A stretch of DNA of 64,000 nt from Siphonodentalium dalli. Its lineage: Eukaryota > Mollusca > Scaphopoda > Gadilida > Siphonodentaliidae. The position numbers and the translations under genes were made by a program. The notes under the pieces were generated by a model that worked only from the letters and a program-made list of their open reading frames with translations, had not been told where the DNA came from and searched no databases. The DNA is taken from positions 155,583,151-155,647,150 of the forward strand of contig CP136068.1 in NCBI GenBank assembly GCA_032622095.1, in the 5' to 3' direction. This document shows, in pieces, positions 48,596 to 61,454 of the stretch (position 1 is its first letter; each line of letters starts with the position of its first letter).

Positions 48596-51500
48596 CTTTC
48601 CACAATAACTCAATGGTAAGATAATCGTTAGAGGTCACGTCAGAGAGTCCTCCTTCTTGGTGGCATTTTATGCACAATGGAGGAAATGCTAAACGACTTT
48701 CCTGACAATAGTTGATATATTTTTATGCTAATGGGCTAGAGTAGCTACAAATTTTGGTCTCAGTTCCGTTTCAAAGTTCTGCCAATTTCTTTTCAAAACC
48801 ATTAATATAATCCCAAAAGACGTTTTCGGCACAATTCTACAGTGCATATACTTTCAAATTAAATGTTCATGACTCATAATGTACTGTGACAACCAGAATA
48901 TAATATTTAGTTGTCAGTACATTAACCAACAGGTCTAATAACCAAGTGAGTCACTTTGCCACCTATTCAGAACATCAGACGGTTCAGACCATTATGTTCC
49001 GGATATATGTGAAAATCAACTTTTTACCCAATTTATTTGCCATTTTGGAAGCCACCTTGAGTAATTTGGTCATTAAACACCTTAGTGTGACACATTTAAG
49101 ATAGATCAAAACAATGAACACCTTTCGAAACTGAGGTAGTTACATTTTACTTGAAAAAATGGTTCAAACCTGAGAAGAGATTTTTTGCAGATATTTATGT
49201 CAGGTTTGTGAGAGTATAATCCAATATTCCCCAGTAATATCTGTGTTACAATAGTAACATTTAACCAAAGTGCATCAAGCATATTAGTGTCCAATATATA
49301 GAAGACAGAATATACAATTGTAGTTATCAACCACAACTTGTAAGCTATCGCAAGGCACACTGGGGCCATTTTGATTAAATGAAATGTATTCATGCATATA
49401 AATAAGGAGTACTCATTTATCAATAGAACGACATATAATAATAATGCCTCATAAACTCCCTGGGTGATTGCGAATTAAAATTTGCCAGGTCAGATAATCA
49501 ATTTTGGTGGCCATCTTGGATTAAATGGCATCGAAACATGTGACCATTGATTACCTATAAACAGCCATGCACTCGTGGAATGTTATAGAAAACTGCCCTG
49601 GCCTATGTTCTCTGAGAAAATCATGAAAACGTCGGTATTGTTCGTAGTTTAATTACGTTATGCATGCGTAAGTTGACACACTGTATTTTTTTTTAGATAT
49701 ACTTGTATCTTCAAAATAAATATAATATAATCGGTGTCACTTTAAGAAACATATCGAGCCATGTGCCCAAGTAACGCTATCAACGTAGACACTTATTATA
49801 TACAGTTCGAATAGAACTGAATTTGAAAAGATACATATAGTTTTAGTATTAATTTTGAGATAAATATTTCCCCTACCCCAAATAAGGATTATATCGCAAA
49901 AAATCACAGTAGTTTGTTCAAAAGCGCTATAAAATCAAAAATCCCCCACGCCCGAATGGCAAACAAGCAGAAAAATGTGTGAAATACATCCCTCTATCGG
50001 GAAAACATAGTCGGCACATATGGTAGCTCATGGTCTATAAGCACTTCTTCTCGAGTATGGTAGTATCGACGGCCCAGATGGTTAACGCGATGATCTCTTA
50101 TATTCACAGGCGGGAGTACACAAAGTACTCAACCGTTCAGGGTCTTTCTACAAAATAAAGCGTTGGCGACATTTTCGATGATATTGAACGTCTGTTGGTA
50201 CATTACCATCACTCAAAACTTTGACAATGTTCACTGGTTCATAGTGTCGCGTCTAAGCTGCCGAAATCAGATCTGCCAAGATTCTCTGTCTATAGGCCGT
50301 GTTATATTTTGTTGATCACTTGGATAACTGGTGTAATGTATAATGCATTCATGGGTGTCCTCAATTTTTCTCTTTTTCTTGAAAGACGTATATAAATCAG
50401 CATCTAAACCATGTTCCCAATCTGATCCGTTATTGGTATCCATTATATTGTTGTTACTCTGGCGTTCCGTAGTTTTTGGAGCACGCGCGGCGTGTCGTCA
50501 TTACCAAACGTTCTTGTGGTAATCGATCAGTGGACCAGTTCATGTTCGTTTGATTACGTATGGACAACATTTACTCTTAGGTTGGTCATTCGCCATCATC
50601 TATTCTATATTATTGACAGTTTTGACTCGCATACTGGTATACGACCAGAAATGAAGTATTTCATAGAAATAGAACGGCACAAATCAAACTGCGCGGCAAC
50701 AATACCGGTACTGTAACAATATCGAACTTTGAACCCAAAATACCTTCAAAATGCTATGGCGTAACATTTCAATGTAAAAAACAAGATTGTCTACTTTCAT
50801 GTTTTATTGATATAAAGCTACCGTTTTACAAAGGCTATCCTACATCGTTGGAATGGGTATTGATTGGGCTTTCAAAATATACAACTCAGAATTCATCCGT
50901 CGGTTTGGTAACGGTAAACCTATATAGCTGAACGACTATATATGACAATAGTTTAAAGAACCATTTAATTTTCGAACCCCCAGATCATCACATAATATTA
51001 TATGCCATATTATACACCATTTAAAAGAGGAAGCTCCAAAACATTATATTTCTTTATGGGCATCTTCTGAGACACAGACGTTTCAGATGGTGATGAATTA
51101 TAGTATTTGAATCATATTTTATGGCGTAGATTGTTATTAAATCCGTATATCAAGTCAATATAAAAATAATCGGTGACTCGAAAATTAAGTGGGCCTTTAA
51201 CATCCGAATGTGCAAATATCAATTGTGAACTATTTAAGCAATACAATCTAAGTATTCCAAAATTCCAATCTGGTTCTGGCTGGAACGAAATGAAATCTGG
51301 TTCTCGTCTTAAAATGTCGAAGACACGCGTTCACCGCCCGAAATTTTCTCACATGAGTCGGGTATATTCATTCATTTACAAGATACGTCCAACTATTTGC
51401 ATGGAATAATGCAAATGTTACTTGAACAACAGGACAGTCGATGATAGTACATGTATATTCACCGAATCAGGAAGGTGGTTTTAAAGCAGCATCACCTTAG

Positions 51501-52235
51501 CACCATTAACACTGAATTGTTGAGAATATTGTCGCAGAAACCAATGGATCAGCTGAAGAGGGTAGCCCCACTACAAAGCCAATAGACCAGTTTCTCATTA
51601 TTTCCTCCCTTCTTCTGACAGAACCATAGCGAGCTACTAATTGCATTTCTAAGGGTCTGCAATAGTGTACAGATAAACATTCCCACCCTGAGTATGATTT
51701 GGATGATTGATGGAAGTTAAAATGCTGTGATTTGAATGATAATCTACGGAGTCATAGTGAACTAATTAGTGGGAATAAAAAATCTATACTAGTCGCCAGA
51801 ATACCATGCTATATTTACAAGGAATTCTACTGCACAAAGACAATGTATTTATCGCCAAATATGTCGACAACAGTAATCAGAAATGAACATGCATATTTCG
51901 GTTGCAAATATAGATTTGGTGGAGAAAGTGATCAGACAGCAGAGTGATTGCGACATATGGAAAAAACTGCATCGGTATAAACTGACTGCATAAAATTTTG
52001 GACAAATTCTAAGAACCAGGCTACCAGATAGTATTCTGAAGATAATGGTATATGGGAAAGCATATTCGTCTGCGATCGATTACGGAAAAAGTTATGAACA
52101 GTCAGCGATTGATGCTTATATGTTTTAAATAAATTGGCACATAATTGTTAAAGGCACGGGCGGCGTTCGTTGCAGAAATATTCATATTTGTACAAATCGC
52201 CATTCAACAGAAGGAATATTAAAATATATATAATA
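48596..52235. other. No gene supported
   Basis: Long stretch with only short frames (for example 50492-50716 and 51173-51409, plus) and no recognised domain. Phrases such as 'ggtggccatcttgg' (49510) echo decayed repeats elsewhere. A tRNA-like motif pair lies at 50070-50145. Confidence 0.4.
50070..50145 (+). repeat. Possible tRNA-derived SINE head
   Basis: GGCCCAGATGGTTAACGCG (50071) resembles an RNA polymerase III A box. GTTCAGGGTC (50135) is a weak B box about 64 nt downstream. No cloverleaf is evident, so this is at best a SINE relic. Confidence 0.3.
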
Positions 52236-53179
52236 CTAGCCGATGAGCCCGACGTTGTCCGGGCTATTCAAAAACCAAATTTCAAGTCGATAGCTTCACC
52301 CGTTTCCGAGATATGGTCTGCGCATGCGCGAAGCTGGCGTCGCACGGGCTCGGCGACCCGATAAAATTGGTATCCGGGGCAAGATACATTCACATACCAA
52401 ATTTCAAGTCGATAGCTCCACCCGTTTCCGAGATCTGGTCTGCGCATGCGCGAAGCTGGCGTCGCACGGGCTCGGCGACCCGATACAATTGGTATCCGGG
52501 GCAAGATACATTCACATACCAAATTTCAAGTCGATAGCTCCACCCGTTTCCGAGATCTCGTCTGCGCATGCGCTGCACGGGCGTCGCACGGGCTCGCCAA
52601 TACGACAACGACGACCGCCTGGTCAAACTACACACACGTACCAAGTTTCGAGTCGATAGCTCCACCCGTTTCCGAGATCTCGTCTGCGCATGCGCGAAGC
52701 TGGCGTCGCACGGGCTCGGCGACCCGATAAAATTGGTATCCGGGGCAAGATACATTCACATACCAAATTTCAAGTCGATAGCTCCACCCGTTTCCGAGAT
52801 CTGGTCTGCGCATGCGCGAAGCTGGCGTCGCACGGGCTCGGCGACCCGATACAATTGGTATCCGGGGCAAGATACATTCACATACCAAATTTCAAGTCGA
52901 TAGCTCCACCCGTTTCCGAGATCTCGTCTGCGCATGCGCTGCACGGGCGTCGCACGGGCTCGCCAATACGACAACGACGACCGCCTGGTCAAACTACACA
53001 CACGTACCAAGTTTCGAGTCGATAGCTCCACCCGTTTCCGAGATCTCGTCTGCGCATGCGCTGCACGGGCGTCGCACGGGCTCGCCAATACGCACCGATC
53101 GGTCGAGAATCGTAGATTTGTATTAATGACAGACAGACAAACATACAGACAAACAGAGGTCTTCAAAATACATATGAGA
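52236..53179 (-). mobile_element. Non-autonomous Helitron, expanded copy (944 bp)
   Basis: On the minus strand it begins TCTCATATGTATTTTGAAG at 53179 after a host A. It ends at 52236 with hairpin AGCCCGGACAACGTCGGGCT, CATCGG and CTAG, before a host T. Same family as the copy at 26334. The body is seven 122-bp units in order B, BAA, BAA from 5' to 3', i.e. a 366-bp higher-order repeat plus one extra B. Near-identical 111-codon frames at 52324 and 52690 result from the exact 366-bp spacing. No Rep/helicase. Confidence 0.9.
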
Positions 53180-53739
53180 TTGTTCATATGCCAAACATAA
53201 TCAGCGCGTAAATAGTATATTGTCGTCAAGACGTACGATGGTGTACGTAGTACGTAAACACTAAACAGGAACCTGCTCGTGTTACAAAGTTTTGCTGCTG
53301 TTTACATAACACAGCGCAATCCTATTGGTTAATCACACACAAATGATATAAACGCTCTTTGTTATTTCCATCTCAGGAAAACAGTAACAAATAACGCTCT
53401 TTGTGAATATAAGGTTCAATACTGAAATGTGGAATTCGCAGATATTGCCCAAACTTGACTTATTTTACAAATATACATTTGCTCCAAATATTAACACGAA
53501 GGATTGAACGTGGGCTGAGTATAATTCAACCCAGTGAATGGAGGTTGTTGAAAGAATTAAAACTAATTTCCAAATAATGTATTGTATTGTGCTTATCCAT
53601 GCAGTGGCATCGTTTGCGTGAATCTGTCACATGATTATATTGGTAACTCATTGTATCTTACACAATTTAAATGTGTACCATATAGCTAGGAAAATGTATT
53701 TGATGTCCACAACTCCAAAGATACAGCTTTGCATCTGTA
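53180..53739. other. No gene supported
   Basis: Spacer with no supported feature. Confidence 0.4.
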
Positions 53740-54129
53740 TTAACCCTTTACCCAACAAACCGGCCAAAACCGGCCAAATAAAGCTTCAACAGCCTAAAAT
53801 ATCTTCGGTCTGTCTCAATAGAACCATACAAATATGGATATCATTGGAACCGGCTCCTTGACCACATTGTGATAGTTACAGTTATGCCCTGTGCCAATGC
53901 ATTCTCTTATATATGCGAGTCGACCATAGGTCGCCTCGCATATATAAGAGAATGCATTGGCCTAAAACAAATCTTTTTTTACCATTTTTTCTTACATTCT
54001 TTAACAATTTTATAATTTTTAATGTGTTAAGCCAATGCATTCTCTTATATATGCGAGGCGACCTATGGTCGACTCGCATATATAAGAGAATGCATTGGCA
54101 CAGGGCCCTTCTGTTGGGTAAAGGGTTAA
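53740..54129. mobile_element. piggyBac-like MITE, family A, copy 4 (inverted orientation)
   Basis: TTAA plus CCCTTTACCCAACA at the left and TTGGGTAAAGGG plus TTAA at the right. The family-specific segment (GCTTCAACAGCC to CATTGGAACCGG) is at the left here, so the element is reversed relative to copies 1-3. Two intact CCAATGCATTCTC palindromes lie at about 53895-53960 and 54032-54098. Confidence 0.88.
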
Positions 54130-54840
54130 AGAGATATAGACCACTTGTTTCTCCCTCATGAATATACATGTCAGTTCAATTGTCATAAATTAATTCACTC
54201 GATCTAAAAGTATTTATTATGATTCAATTTTCCTGCCGAGATTAACAAGATGTCATAACTGACAAAAAGTCATATAATGTACTGTCATTGACAATACTGA
54301 CACGACGCGTACGTTGCTATCGTCTTTACTTGCGCCAGTCCATGCTGGACGCAAGTAATGTTTTCTGCTCGGATGTCTGTTTATCCTTCCTTCCTTTCGT
54401 GAATATGTTACGTCATACGTCATATAACGGAAGCAGAAAATAAGTACAACGCGCATGCGTTATTGTTCCAGTAATTTTTTTGAAGCGTTGAAGTTGGAAA
54501 TTCCAATCATATCCGCGGCTGAATCGTATGAAATTCAGACTTTATGAAATAAAATTTACTTTGGCTCAACCGAATCAGAGGTGCTGCGGTACTTAACACA
54601 TTCTGATATAGGTAAGTCGGATTTCTTGTATTTATCACACAATTTGAGAGAAAATTCACCACAAATCAAATTCTGTGAGTGTGAAAATCTAAATCATTCG
54701 CCTGATTCGGAAATGGGGAAAACTATCTGACTATTTCGGTTTTAATATAACTTTTATAGCATATAACCTAAATGCACATTTTAAATGATTTCGAGAAAAT
54801 TCTGACATGTAATTTTAATGAATATTTATAGGATATATAT
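54130..54840. other. No gene supported
   Basis: No feature supported. An inverted pair TTACTTGCGCCAGTCC/TGGACGCAAGTAA at 54326-54360 forms a small hairpin. Confidence 0.4.
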
Positions 54841-54857
54841 GGAAGTCGGTGGCAACT

Positions 54858-55060
54858 CGGGGAAGTCGGTGGCCGAGAGGTAGCGTACTGGTCTCTCGTG
54901 CTAAAATGCTATCGGACCGGGGATCGCAACCTGGTCAGGGTATTCTGACAAAAATCAGAACTCGGTCAGATACTAAGTTTGTCAGGCTGAAAAGTCTCTT
55001 TCGAGATCACTGAATAAAGATCCGAATGCAAAAATGCCGACTTCCCCGACTTACAACACT
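54858..55060 (+). repeat. tRNA-derived SINE
   Basis: TGGCCGAGAGG at 54870-54880 matches the A box of class II (Leu/Ser) tRNAs. GGATCGCAACC at 54921-54931 fits a B box at the right spacing, so an internal RNA polymerase III promoter is likely. A tRNA-unrelated body follows, with CTGAATAAAGATCCG near the end. The start and end carry inverted GGAAGTCGG / GCCGACTTCC phrases, so the true boundaries are unclear. Not a functional tRNA: the acceptor stem does not close. Confidence 0.6.
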
Positions 55061-55069
55061 AACCGCACC

Positions 55070-55105
55070 GCAGTTAAGTGGACACTTGTTTTGTCCAGCA
55101 GGTAG
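55070..55105. mobile_element. Solo terminal repeat of the ACAAAACAAGTGTCCA MITE family
   Basis: TTAAGTGGACACTTGTTTTG, TCCAGCAGGTA is an inverted copy of the left end of the adjacent element. It forms a palindrome with it, perhaps the remnant of a second copy. Confidence 0.6.
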
Positions 55106-55106
55106 G

Positions 55107-55447
55107 TACCCTGCTCAACAAAACAAGTGTCCACTTAACCGTGGTGCAGTTAGCGTTTCCACCGCGGCCGAAATGCAACTTAACTGCGGCTCCAACAGCT
55201 AACTACAGTTGGGCCGCAGTGTACTTGCCATTCAGCCATGGTGTACTAGTAGTTGCCACGGTGTACTTTAATTAAACTGAAAAAGGATGATATAAACCAG
55301 AAATCTAACCACGGTGAACATGCCATTCGGCCGTGTTGTAGTTGCCTTTCGGCCGCGGTGCTCAACCGCAGTCACAAACTCTGACACCACGGCCGAACGG
55401 CAAATACTCTGCGGTGCCAATGGACACAGGTTTTGTTGAGCGGGGTA
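55107..55447. mobile_element. Inverted-repeat element, GGCCGCGGTG family, copy 1
   Basis: TACCCTGCTCAACAAAACAA, GTGTCCA at the left is mirrored by TGGACACAGG, TTTTGTTGAGCGGGGTA at the right. Inside, phrases with GGCCGCGGTGT / GCCGTTCGGC recur in both orientations. Non-coding. Sister copy at 56543. Confidence 0.75.
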
Positions 55448-56542
55448 CATGTACGATATTTCCTGTGGCTAATTTTCCGCTACTGGTGGGATAAAGAGAT
55501 AATCTTATTATGCCACTCAGGGCATACATGTATACCGTATCTCATCTGGATTTGCGAGAATCCATACTAGTATATACGTTTTCACTAGAATCTACAGTAA
55601 TTTGCGAGAATCTACCGTAGAAATATAAGCCCTGCCGCTAGCGGCGTAATAGTGTTTGGACTGATAATGGTTATTTTGCGGCGAGCAGCAGAACAATGAT
55701 ATATGTATTTATAACGTAGCCTGTTTGTCTATTCTGTCGCGGATCATAAATGTGCTTTTATTATTTTAAGGCCCACTTTATGATGTTGACATTGACTATG
55801 GTACCCGATTCAATACCCGATTCCCTTGGCCCTACTCTAGCTATAGTCACGTTCCTGCATATGTACATGTACATGTGTACATGTATGCAATAGCCAACAC
55901 AAGTACATGTAATTCCTGTGCTGGGCGCATTACGGTATTTTAAGTAGCGCCCTGCCAATAAAGGCAATACGGAGGCATAATGATCCAGATATATACCGGT
56001 ATAGGTTTTGAGAAAGATGTACATGTAAATGGTGGATTGAACGTGGTCATGGGTTTTGCCAGCGATAAAAATCGAGCAATTTTTTTAGTTGCGGTTAAAT
56101 TCCCATGACCACATTAAAACTGCTGTTCATTTCTTATATATTAATTTAAGGAGAATCACTGCACTTGATGTTCATACTTCCATGTGTAATGCCAATCATT
56201 GCGGCCAGATACCAGGCGATGGGTGGAGTTTATAAGTTGACAGCTGAAACAATGTGGGCAACTTCAAAGTTGTGTAAAGTTCACAGTGTGCTATCAGCTG
56301 AAATATTACATTGAAAACATGTTCATGTCGAATTCACAAAAAGTGTACCTGATTTTTAGTAACATGTTTACTGTTGTCACAGTGTTGTGACATTTCTCTT
56401 TGATCCATCGTGGTTTGAAGTGGTAACCTTTATGCAGTGTTGGTGGTTAGTGGTCACCACAGTACATGTATTACCGATGCGACACCACGTTATCGGTGGT
56501 GAATTACATCAAGGACAGCTATAGTTGTTGGCTAAATTGTCA
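55448..56542. other. No gene supported; one hairpin
   Basis: GTGGTCATGGG at about 56042 and CCCATGACCAC at about 56102 form a short hairpin. Otherwise unique-looking sequence without a supported gene. Confidence 0.4.
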
Positions 56543-56923
56543 TACCCTGCTGGACAAAACAAGTGTCCACTTAACTGCGTGCTGTTAGCATTGCCACCGC
56601 GGCCGAAATGCAATTACATCGCGGCTCCACCGGCTAACTACAGTTGGGCCGCGGTTTACTTGCTATTTGGCATGGTGTAGTTGCTGCGGTGTACTTTCAT
56701 TAAACTGAAAAAAGACGATACAAACCAGAAATCTAACCACGGTGTACATGTCATTCGGCCGCGATGGCAGTTGCCGTTCGGCCGCAATGAACTTGCCGCC
56801 GTTCAGCCGCAGTGTACTTGCTGTTCGGCCGCGGTGCTCAACTGCAGTTACAAACTCTGACACCGCGACCGAACGGCAAATACACCGCGGTGCCAATGGA
56901 CACTTGTTTTGTCCAGCTGGGTA
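56543..56923. mobile_element. Inverted-repeat element, GGCCGCGGTG family, copy 2
   Basis: Ends TACCCTGCTGGACAAAAC and inverse GTTTTGTCCAGCTGGGTA. The body aligns with copy 1, sharing AACCAGAAATCTAACCACGG and GGCCGCGGTGCTCAAC, and is longer by one internal GTTCGGCCGC unit. Terminal bases differ between copies (CTCAAC versus CTGGAC) symmetrically at both ends. Confidence 0.75.
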
Positions 56924-57221
56924 CATGTACCGGTACATGTAGTTACATGTACTGGTATGAGTAGTATGACTGGTGGTAACATACATATTACCACTATAAT
57001 CAAAGTAATTGACTTGAAAAATGGGGTGATACCCCGGTAATGACCACGGTATTACCAGTAGTATACATTATCCGCAGCAGTATCGAAATGGTCACTGGGG
57101 TGGAGTTACTAGTACTAGTACAGTACCGTTTGTTTATCAACTTTATGATACCGCGGTCTATTAATGGGTTATCATACAAGAAGTTGAAGACAATAATACA
57201 TGTATGTCCATGAGGTTCTTT
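56924..57221. other. No gene supported
   Basis: Flank of the L1-like element; no feature seen. Confidence 0.4.
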
Positions 57222-60200
57222 TTTCTTTTCTTTTTTATATTTTTTATTCGGGTCTAAACAAATAAATACAGACAGACATGTGAGGAATCAAGGACACAAT
57301 ACATGCACTTGGTTAAAAAACAAAAAACAAAAAACAAAAAGAATTAAAATATTTTAAAGATATTGATATGAGTGGGATAAAATATAAAGTGTTTTGTCCT
57401 AGGCTGAAATAAACATGTTCAATTAATTTTATATGATTAAGTATATATTAAATGGTATAAGATATTGATCAATTTAGACTCTGCACCGTTGATACTTTTG
57501 TGGGTTTTTCGTCTCTTATGTTTATGTTAAAAATAATTCATTAATTATATTCCATCTCTCTTGAAAAAAGATATCTTTTTTTGTAGAATAGCCCTTTAAT
57601 GGCACAATTTCAATTGTCTTATAAGTTTTTAACCATTCTATAAAACCATGTGAATTAGGGTTAGTAGCTTTTATCTTACAAGAGTAGATATATCTCTTAA
57701 ATAGAAGTATGGCAATTTCTATTATTCCTTCATTTGGATTTCCATCAGGTACACCAAATATAATGTTATTTTGTGACACTTCAAATTGCAGGTTACATTT
57801 ATCTTTAATAGTCTGCTGAAATTCTAGTAATACAGATTTTGTTACATGACATTCATAAAATAGATGTAGGCATGTTTCTTTTCCTGTGTGACAAAAAGAG
57901 CACATTTCTGTTTCCGATATTTTACATTTCATAAGTTTGGAGTTAGTATATAAAATATCATGATTTATTTTGAATTGAAAAGACAATAGACTAGTGTCAT
58001 TTGTAATCCTACTTGCCATTTTATAAATTGATTTCCATTCAGTGGGCATGAAAGTTTGCCCAAGTCTTTCCTGCCATTTTTTTTGGGACATTTCAGGAAC
58101 TGTGATGACATGACTCAAAAAACTGGGGTAAAAGGTTCTGCATGCTTTCTCGCAAATTTTCAATTTCTCAACATTTTTTGATGTCACGGTGCAGAGTCTT
58201 AATTGATTTTCCTTTATACATATTTTCCATGTTTTAGGTAAAGCTGCTAAAAGACCCTGGTAGGTGGTGAAAGGAATTTTGATGTCATAGTTTTGACAAA
58301 ATGTGTTATAATCCAGAAAGGTGGAGGTGGCATCAACAAGATCATTCACAAAATAAACATCTTTTCTAATCAAGCTTTTGTTGATGAACATTTTACCATT
58401 TATTATAATTTTTGGGTTGTAGAATATTGGTTCTGATAAGATTTCTTCAGGGGTTGTGGTGACTTTCTCATCTAAGCTTGCCCAATCATTAAAGACATCT
58501 GTCCAAAAGGGATTGAGTTTTTTACAAACTATATTAATACCTTCTTTGTGTAGATGCCATACTTTGTAACCCCCAAAGGGTTCTAAATCATCAATTAACA
58601 GAGTTTTCCAATTTGCTTCTGTGTGGACATCTAGAAGCTTTTTAATCCAAGTCATTTTCAATGATTTACAAAATGAGTTTAAATGAGGGAATTTCAAACC
58701 TCCGTCTTCTAAAGTATTAATCATTACGCTCCTTTTTATTTTGTCTGGTTTTCCAGACCAAAGAAATTTGAATAACATTGATTGTATTTTATCTGTTAAT
58801 TCTCGAGATGGAGAAGGTAATACAGTGAGACACTGGGTTAGGATTGGTAATGCCAGAGTCTTAACGACTGTTGTCTTGCCATACAGACTGAGGTTTCTAA
58901 ATGACCAATCATTTAGCAGATTTTCCATCTTCTTCAATTTTGTCCTATAATTATTTTCTATATAACTATCATTAAATAGATCAAATTCAATTCCCAGGAT
59001 AGTAACTGACTGACTATGGTTCCACAATATGTTTCTATCCGTTGGGATTTCGTCACCACAACCCCTTTTTGGTCCAATCCATAATGCTTGTGTTTTGTCA
59101 AAATTAACCTTTAAACCTGAAATGTTAGCAAAGGCATCAAATAAATTGAGTGCAGCGTTAAGAGTATATTGATCATCCTTTAGGAAGAGAGTTAGGTCAT
59201 CAGCGTACTGAGTCAAAATATATTCGGAATTGTTTATTTCTATGCCCTTTATATTGGGATTGAATTTAAGGCTGGCACTAAGGATTTCAACACAAAGAAT
59301 AAAGATGTACGGTGACAGGGGGTCACCCTGTCGTACCCCTCGAAAGATGTCTATTTTATTTGTTAAGTTACCATTATTTGTAACATAGCTGAAAATATTA
59401 GAGTAAAATGTTTTTACCCAACTTTTTATTGATGGGCCAAATTTTTAAAAGTCAAGGCATTTTTGGATAAATACCCATTCCAGCGAATCAAAAGCCTTTT
59501 CAAAGTCTAATATTGCCAATATAGCGGAAATGTTGTTTTTCTCACATTTGTCTATCAAATCAAAAACTAATCGAGTAGATTCACCGATATAACGACCGGA
59601 CATAAAACCTAATTGGGAGTTAGATATCAGTTTTGGCAAATGTTTTTTTATTCTATTAGCTATTACTGAAGATGCTATTTTGAGGTCCACATTGAGAAGA
59701 GAGATTGGTCTCCAATTTTTTAGAAATTGTTTATTTTTATTGGACTTAGGAATACAAGTGATTATTCCACACCTCTGTGTAACCGACAGCTGTTCTTTGT
59801 TATATCCATAATTAATAGAATTGATCAGGAACTGACCAAGGTCTTTCCAAAAATACTTGTAGAAGCTAGCAGTATAACCATCACTCCCAGGGGAGCGGTC
59901 ATTTTTCATGCCTTTCAGTGCTGATGCACATTCTAGATTAGATAATGGTCCTTCAAGAGATTCTGATTCTTCCTCATCCAAGAAATTAAGAAAGGGGTTA
60001 TTCACATCCCAAAAATTAAATGCCTCATTTTCATTGTTTTTACCCAATTTTGATTTGTAGAGATCTTTATAAAAAAATTCTTGTTCTAAAAGAATTTCTG
60101 AAAAGTCAGTAGTTTTTGATCCATCTGATTTAACAATTTTTGGAATTAATTTTTCGGTGTAATGACGTTTCTCCAAGTTACAGAAATATTTGGTGGCCTT

Positions 60201-61454
60201 TTCACCTTCAATTTTCCATTTAGATTTTGTCCGCAGAATAATGCCTTTTATCTTTTTGTCTCTAATCAATTCCATTTCTGTTGTGAGTTTTTCCATTTCA
60301 CCTACAACAGATAAGTCACCGTTGTCCAATTTTAAGTTTAATTCTTCAAGTTTTTTTTCTATATCGTTTTCTCTTTTGTCTCTTGATTTTTTTAATTTAG
60401 AGGAATAAGCAATTGTTTCCCCCCTTATAATAATTTTCAGAGTTTCCCAAAGTAGTTGGTCGTTTATAGAAAATGAAATTTCATCAGAATCTGCTAAATT
60501 TTCTATTGAATATTGTTGTATTGTGTTACTAATTGCAGTTTTGACAATATTTGTATACTCTGGGTCCTTTAATAGACTGTCATTGAATTTCCAGAATCCC
60601 CTTCCCCTAGGATGATCAATAAATTCAAAGTTCACACTAATTGGATTGTGATCCGACTTATATCTTGTATGTATGTCACAGCATTTGATGAAAGGCTGCA
60701 TATCTGAGGATACTAAAAAATAATCAAGACGAGCCATTTTGTTTCCAGGCCCCTTCCAAGTATATCTTTTTTTGTCAGGATTTGTCAACCTCCACACATC
60801 ATGCAAGTCTAGCTTTTGCATTGACTCCAAAATAACTTCGTTTGATTTAACATTATTTTTGTGTTTATAGTTTGTTGTATCAATGTTATAGTCTTGAGGC
60901 ACATTCCAATCACCACCAAGCAGGGTCGTCACATTTTCTAATTTCTCAATTTTTGAGAAGATGCCCCTATAGAAATCTGGTTTATCATCATTCGGTCCAT
61001 AAATAGCGCACAAAGTTAGTCGACGGTTATTTATTGAAATATCCATGATTATGTAGTTTCCATCATTGTCAGTAAGAGTATTGTGAATTGTAAATTCTAT
61101 TGTGTTTCTGAATAATATGGCAACACCTCTACTTGAACTTGAAAATGAATTAAAATAAGCTTGATAGCCCCATTCCGCTTTCCATTTCTGTTCTATAGTT
61201 TTTGTTGAATGGGTATCAACCAGTATTGATATATCATATTTTTCTCTACATTTTTGAAAGAGATCTCTTCTTTTAACTTGATCAGATGACAGCCCACGGC
61301 AATTCAATGAGCAAATATTTAACTTAGCCATTATCCTTGAATGCAAAATTTGAAACAAACCAGTGATCTACAGTGACCTCGCCCCAAACACATGACCGTA
61401 CATACTTAAAAGTTGACCCTATTTTCTTAATAACAATAACAATTGCTTTGGCAA
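57222..61454 (-). mobile_element. L1-like (possibly Tx1-clade) non-LTR retrotransposon
   Basis: Contains an ORF2 from about 61331 down to 57522, about 290 bp of 3' untranslated sequence with AATAAA (plus-strand TTTATT at 57243), and an A-rich tail at about 57222-57240. No ORF1 is recognised. Between the ORF2 start and 61454 lies about 120 bp of unique leader, beyond which tandem about 664-bp monomers run to the window edge. These may be the element's own 5' promoter repeats, because no such repeat exists on the 3' side. Confidence 0.85.
57522..61331 (-). pseudogene. L1-like ORF2 (endonuclease + reverse transcriptase), one internal stop
   Basis: A single frame from the Met at 61331 (a Met at 61358 is nine codons upstream in the same frame) to 57522, interrupted only by TAA at 59445-59447. 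Numbered from 61358, the endonuclease has LNCRGL (18-23), VDTHS (47-51), GGDWN (148-152), RLDYFLVS (210-217) and SDHNP (235-239). The polymerase has NWRPISLLN (548) and motif A DFEKAFDS (618-625). After the stop come RQGDPLSP (motif B), YADD (catalytic) and the C-terminal knuckle CSFCHTGKETCLHLFYEC. The stop lies between motifs A and B, so no full polymerase can be made without readthrough. Length (about 1,270 codons) is normal for L1 ORF2. Confidence 0.92.

Noticed and set aside
50492-51409. Frames of 74 and 78 codons as host genes
   Set aside because: Too short, no domain, no splice signals that join them, and no repeat or conservation evidence.
52324-53025. Repeated 111-codon frames that look like a conserved protein family
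   Set aside because: They are spaced exactly 366 bp apart and lie on both strands of the Helitron's 122-bp repeat; they have no domain.
54870-54931. Functional tRNA-Leu or tRNA-Ser gene
   Set aside because: Only the A and B boxes fit; acceptor and anticodon stems do not pair, so a SINE is more likely.
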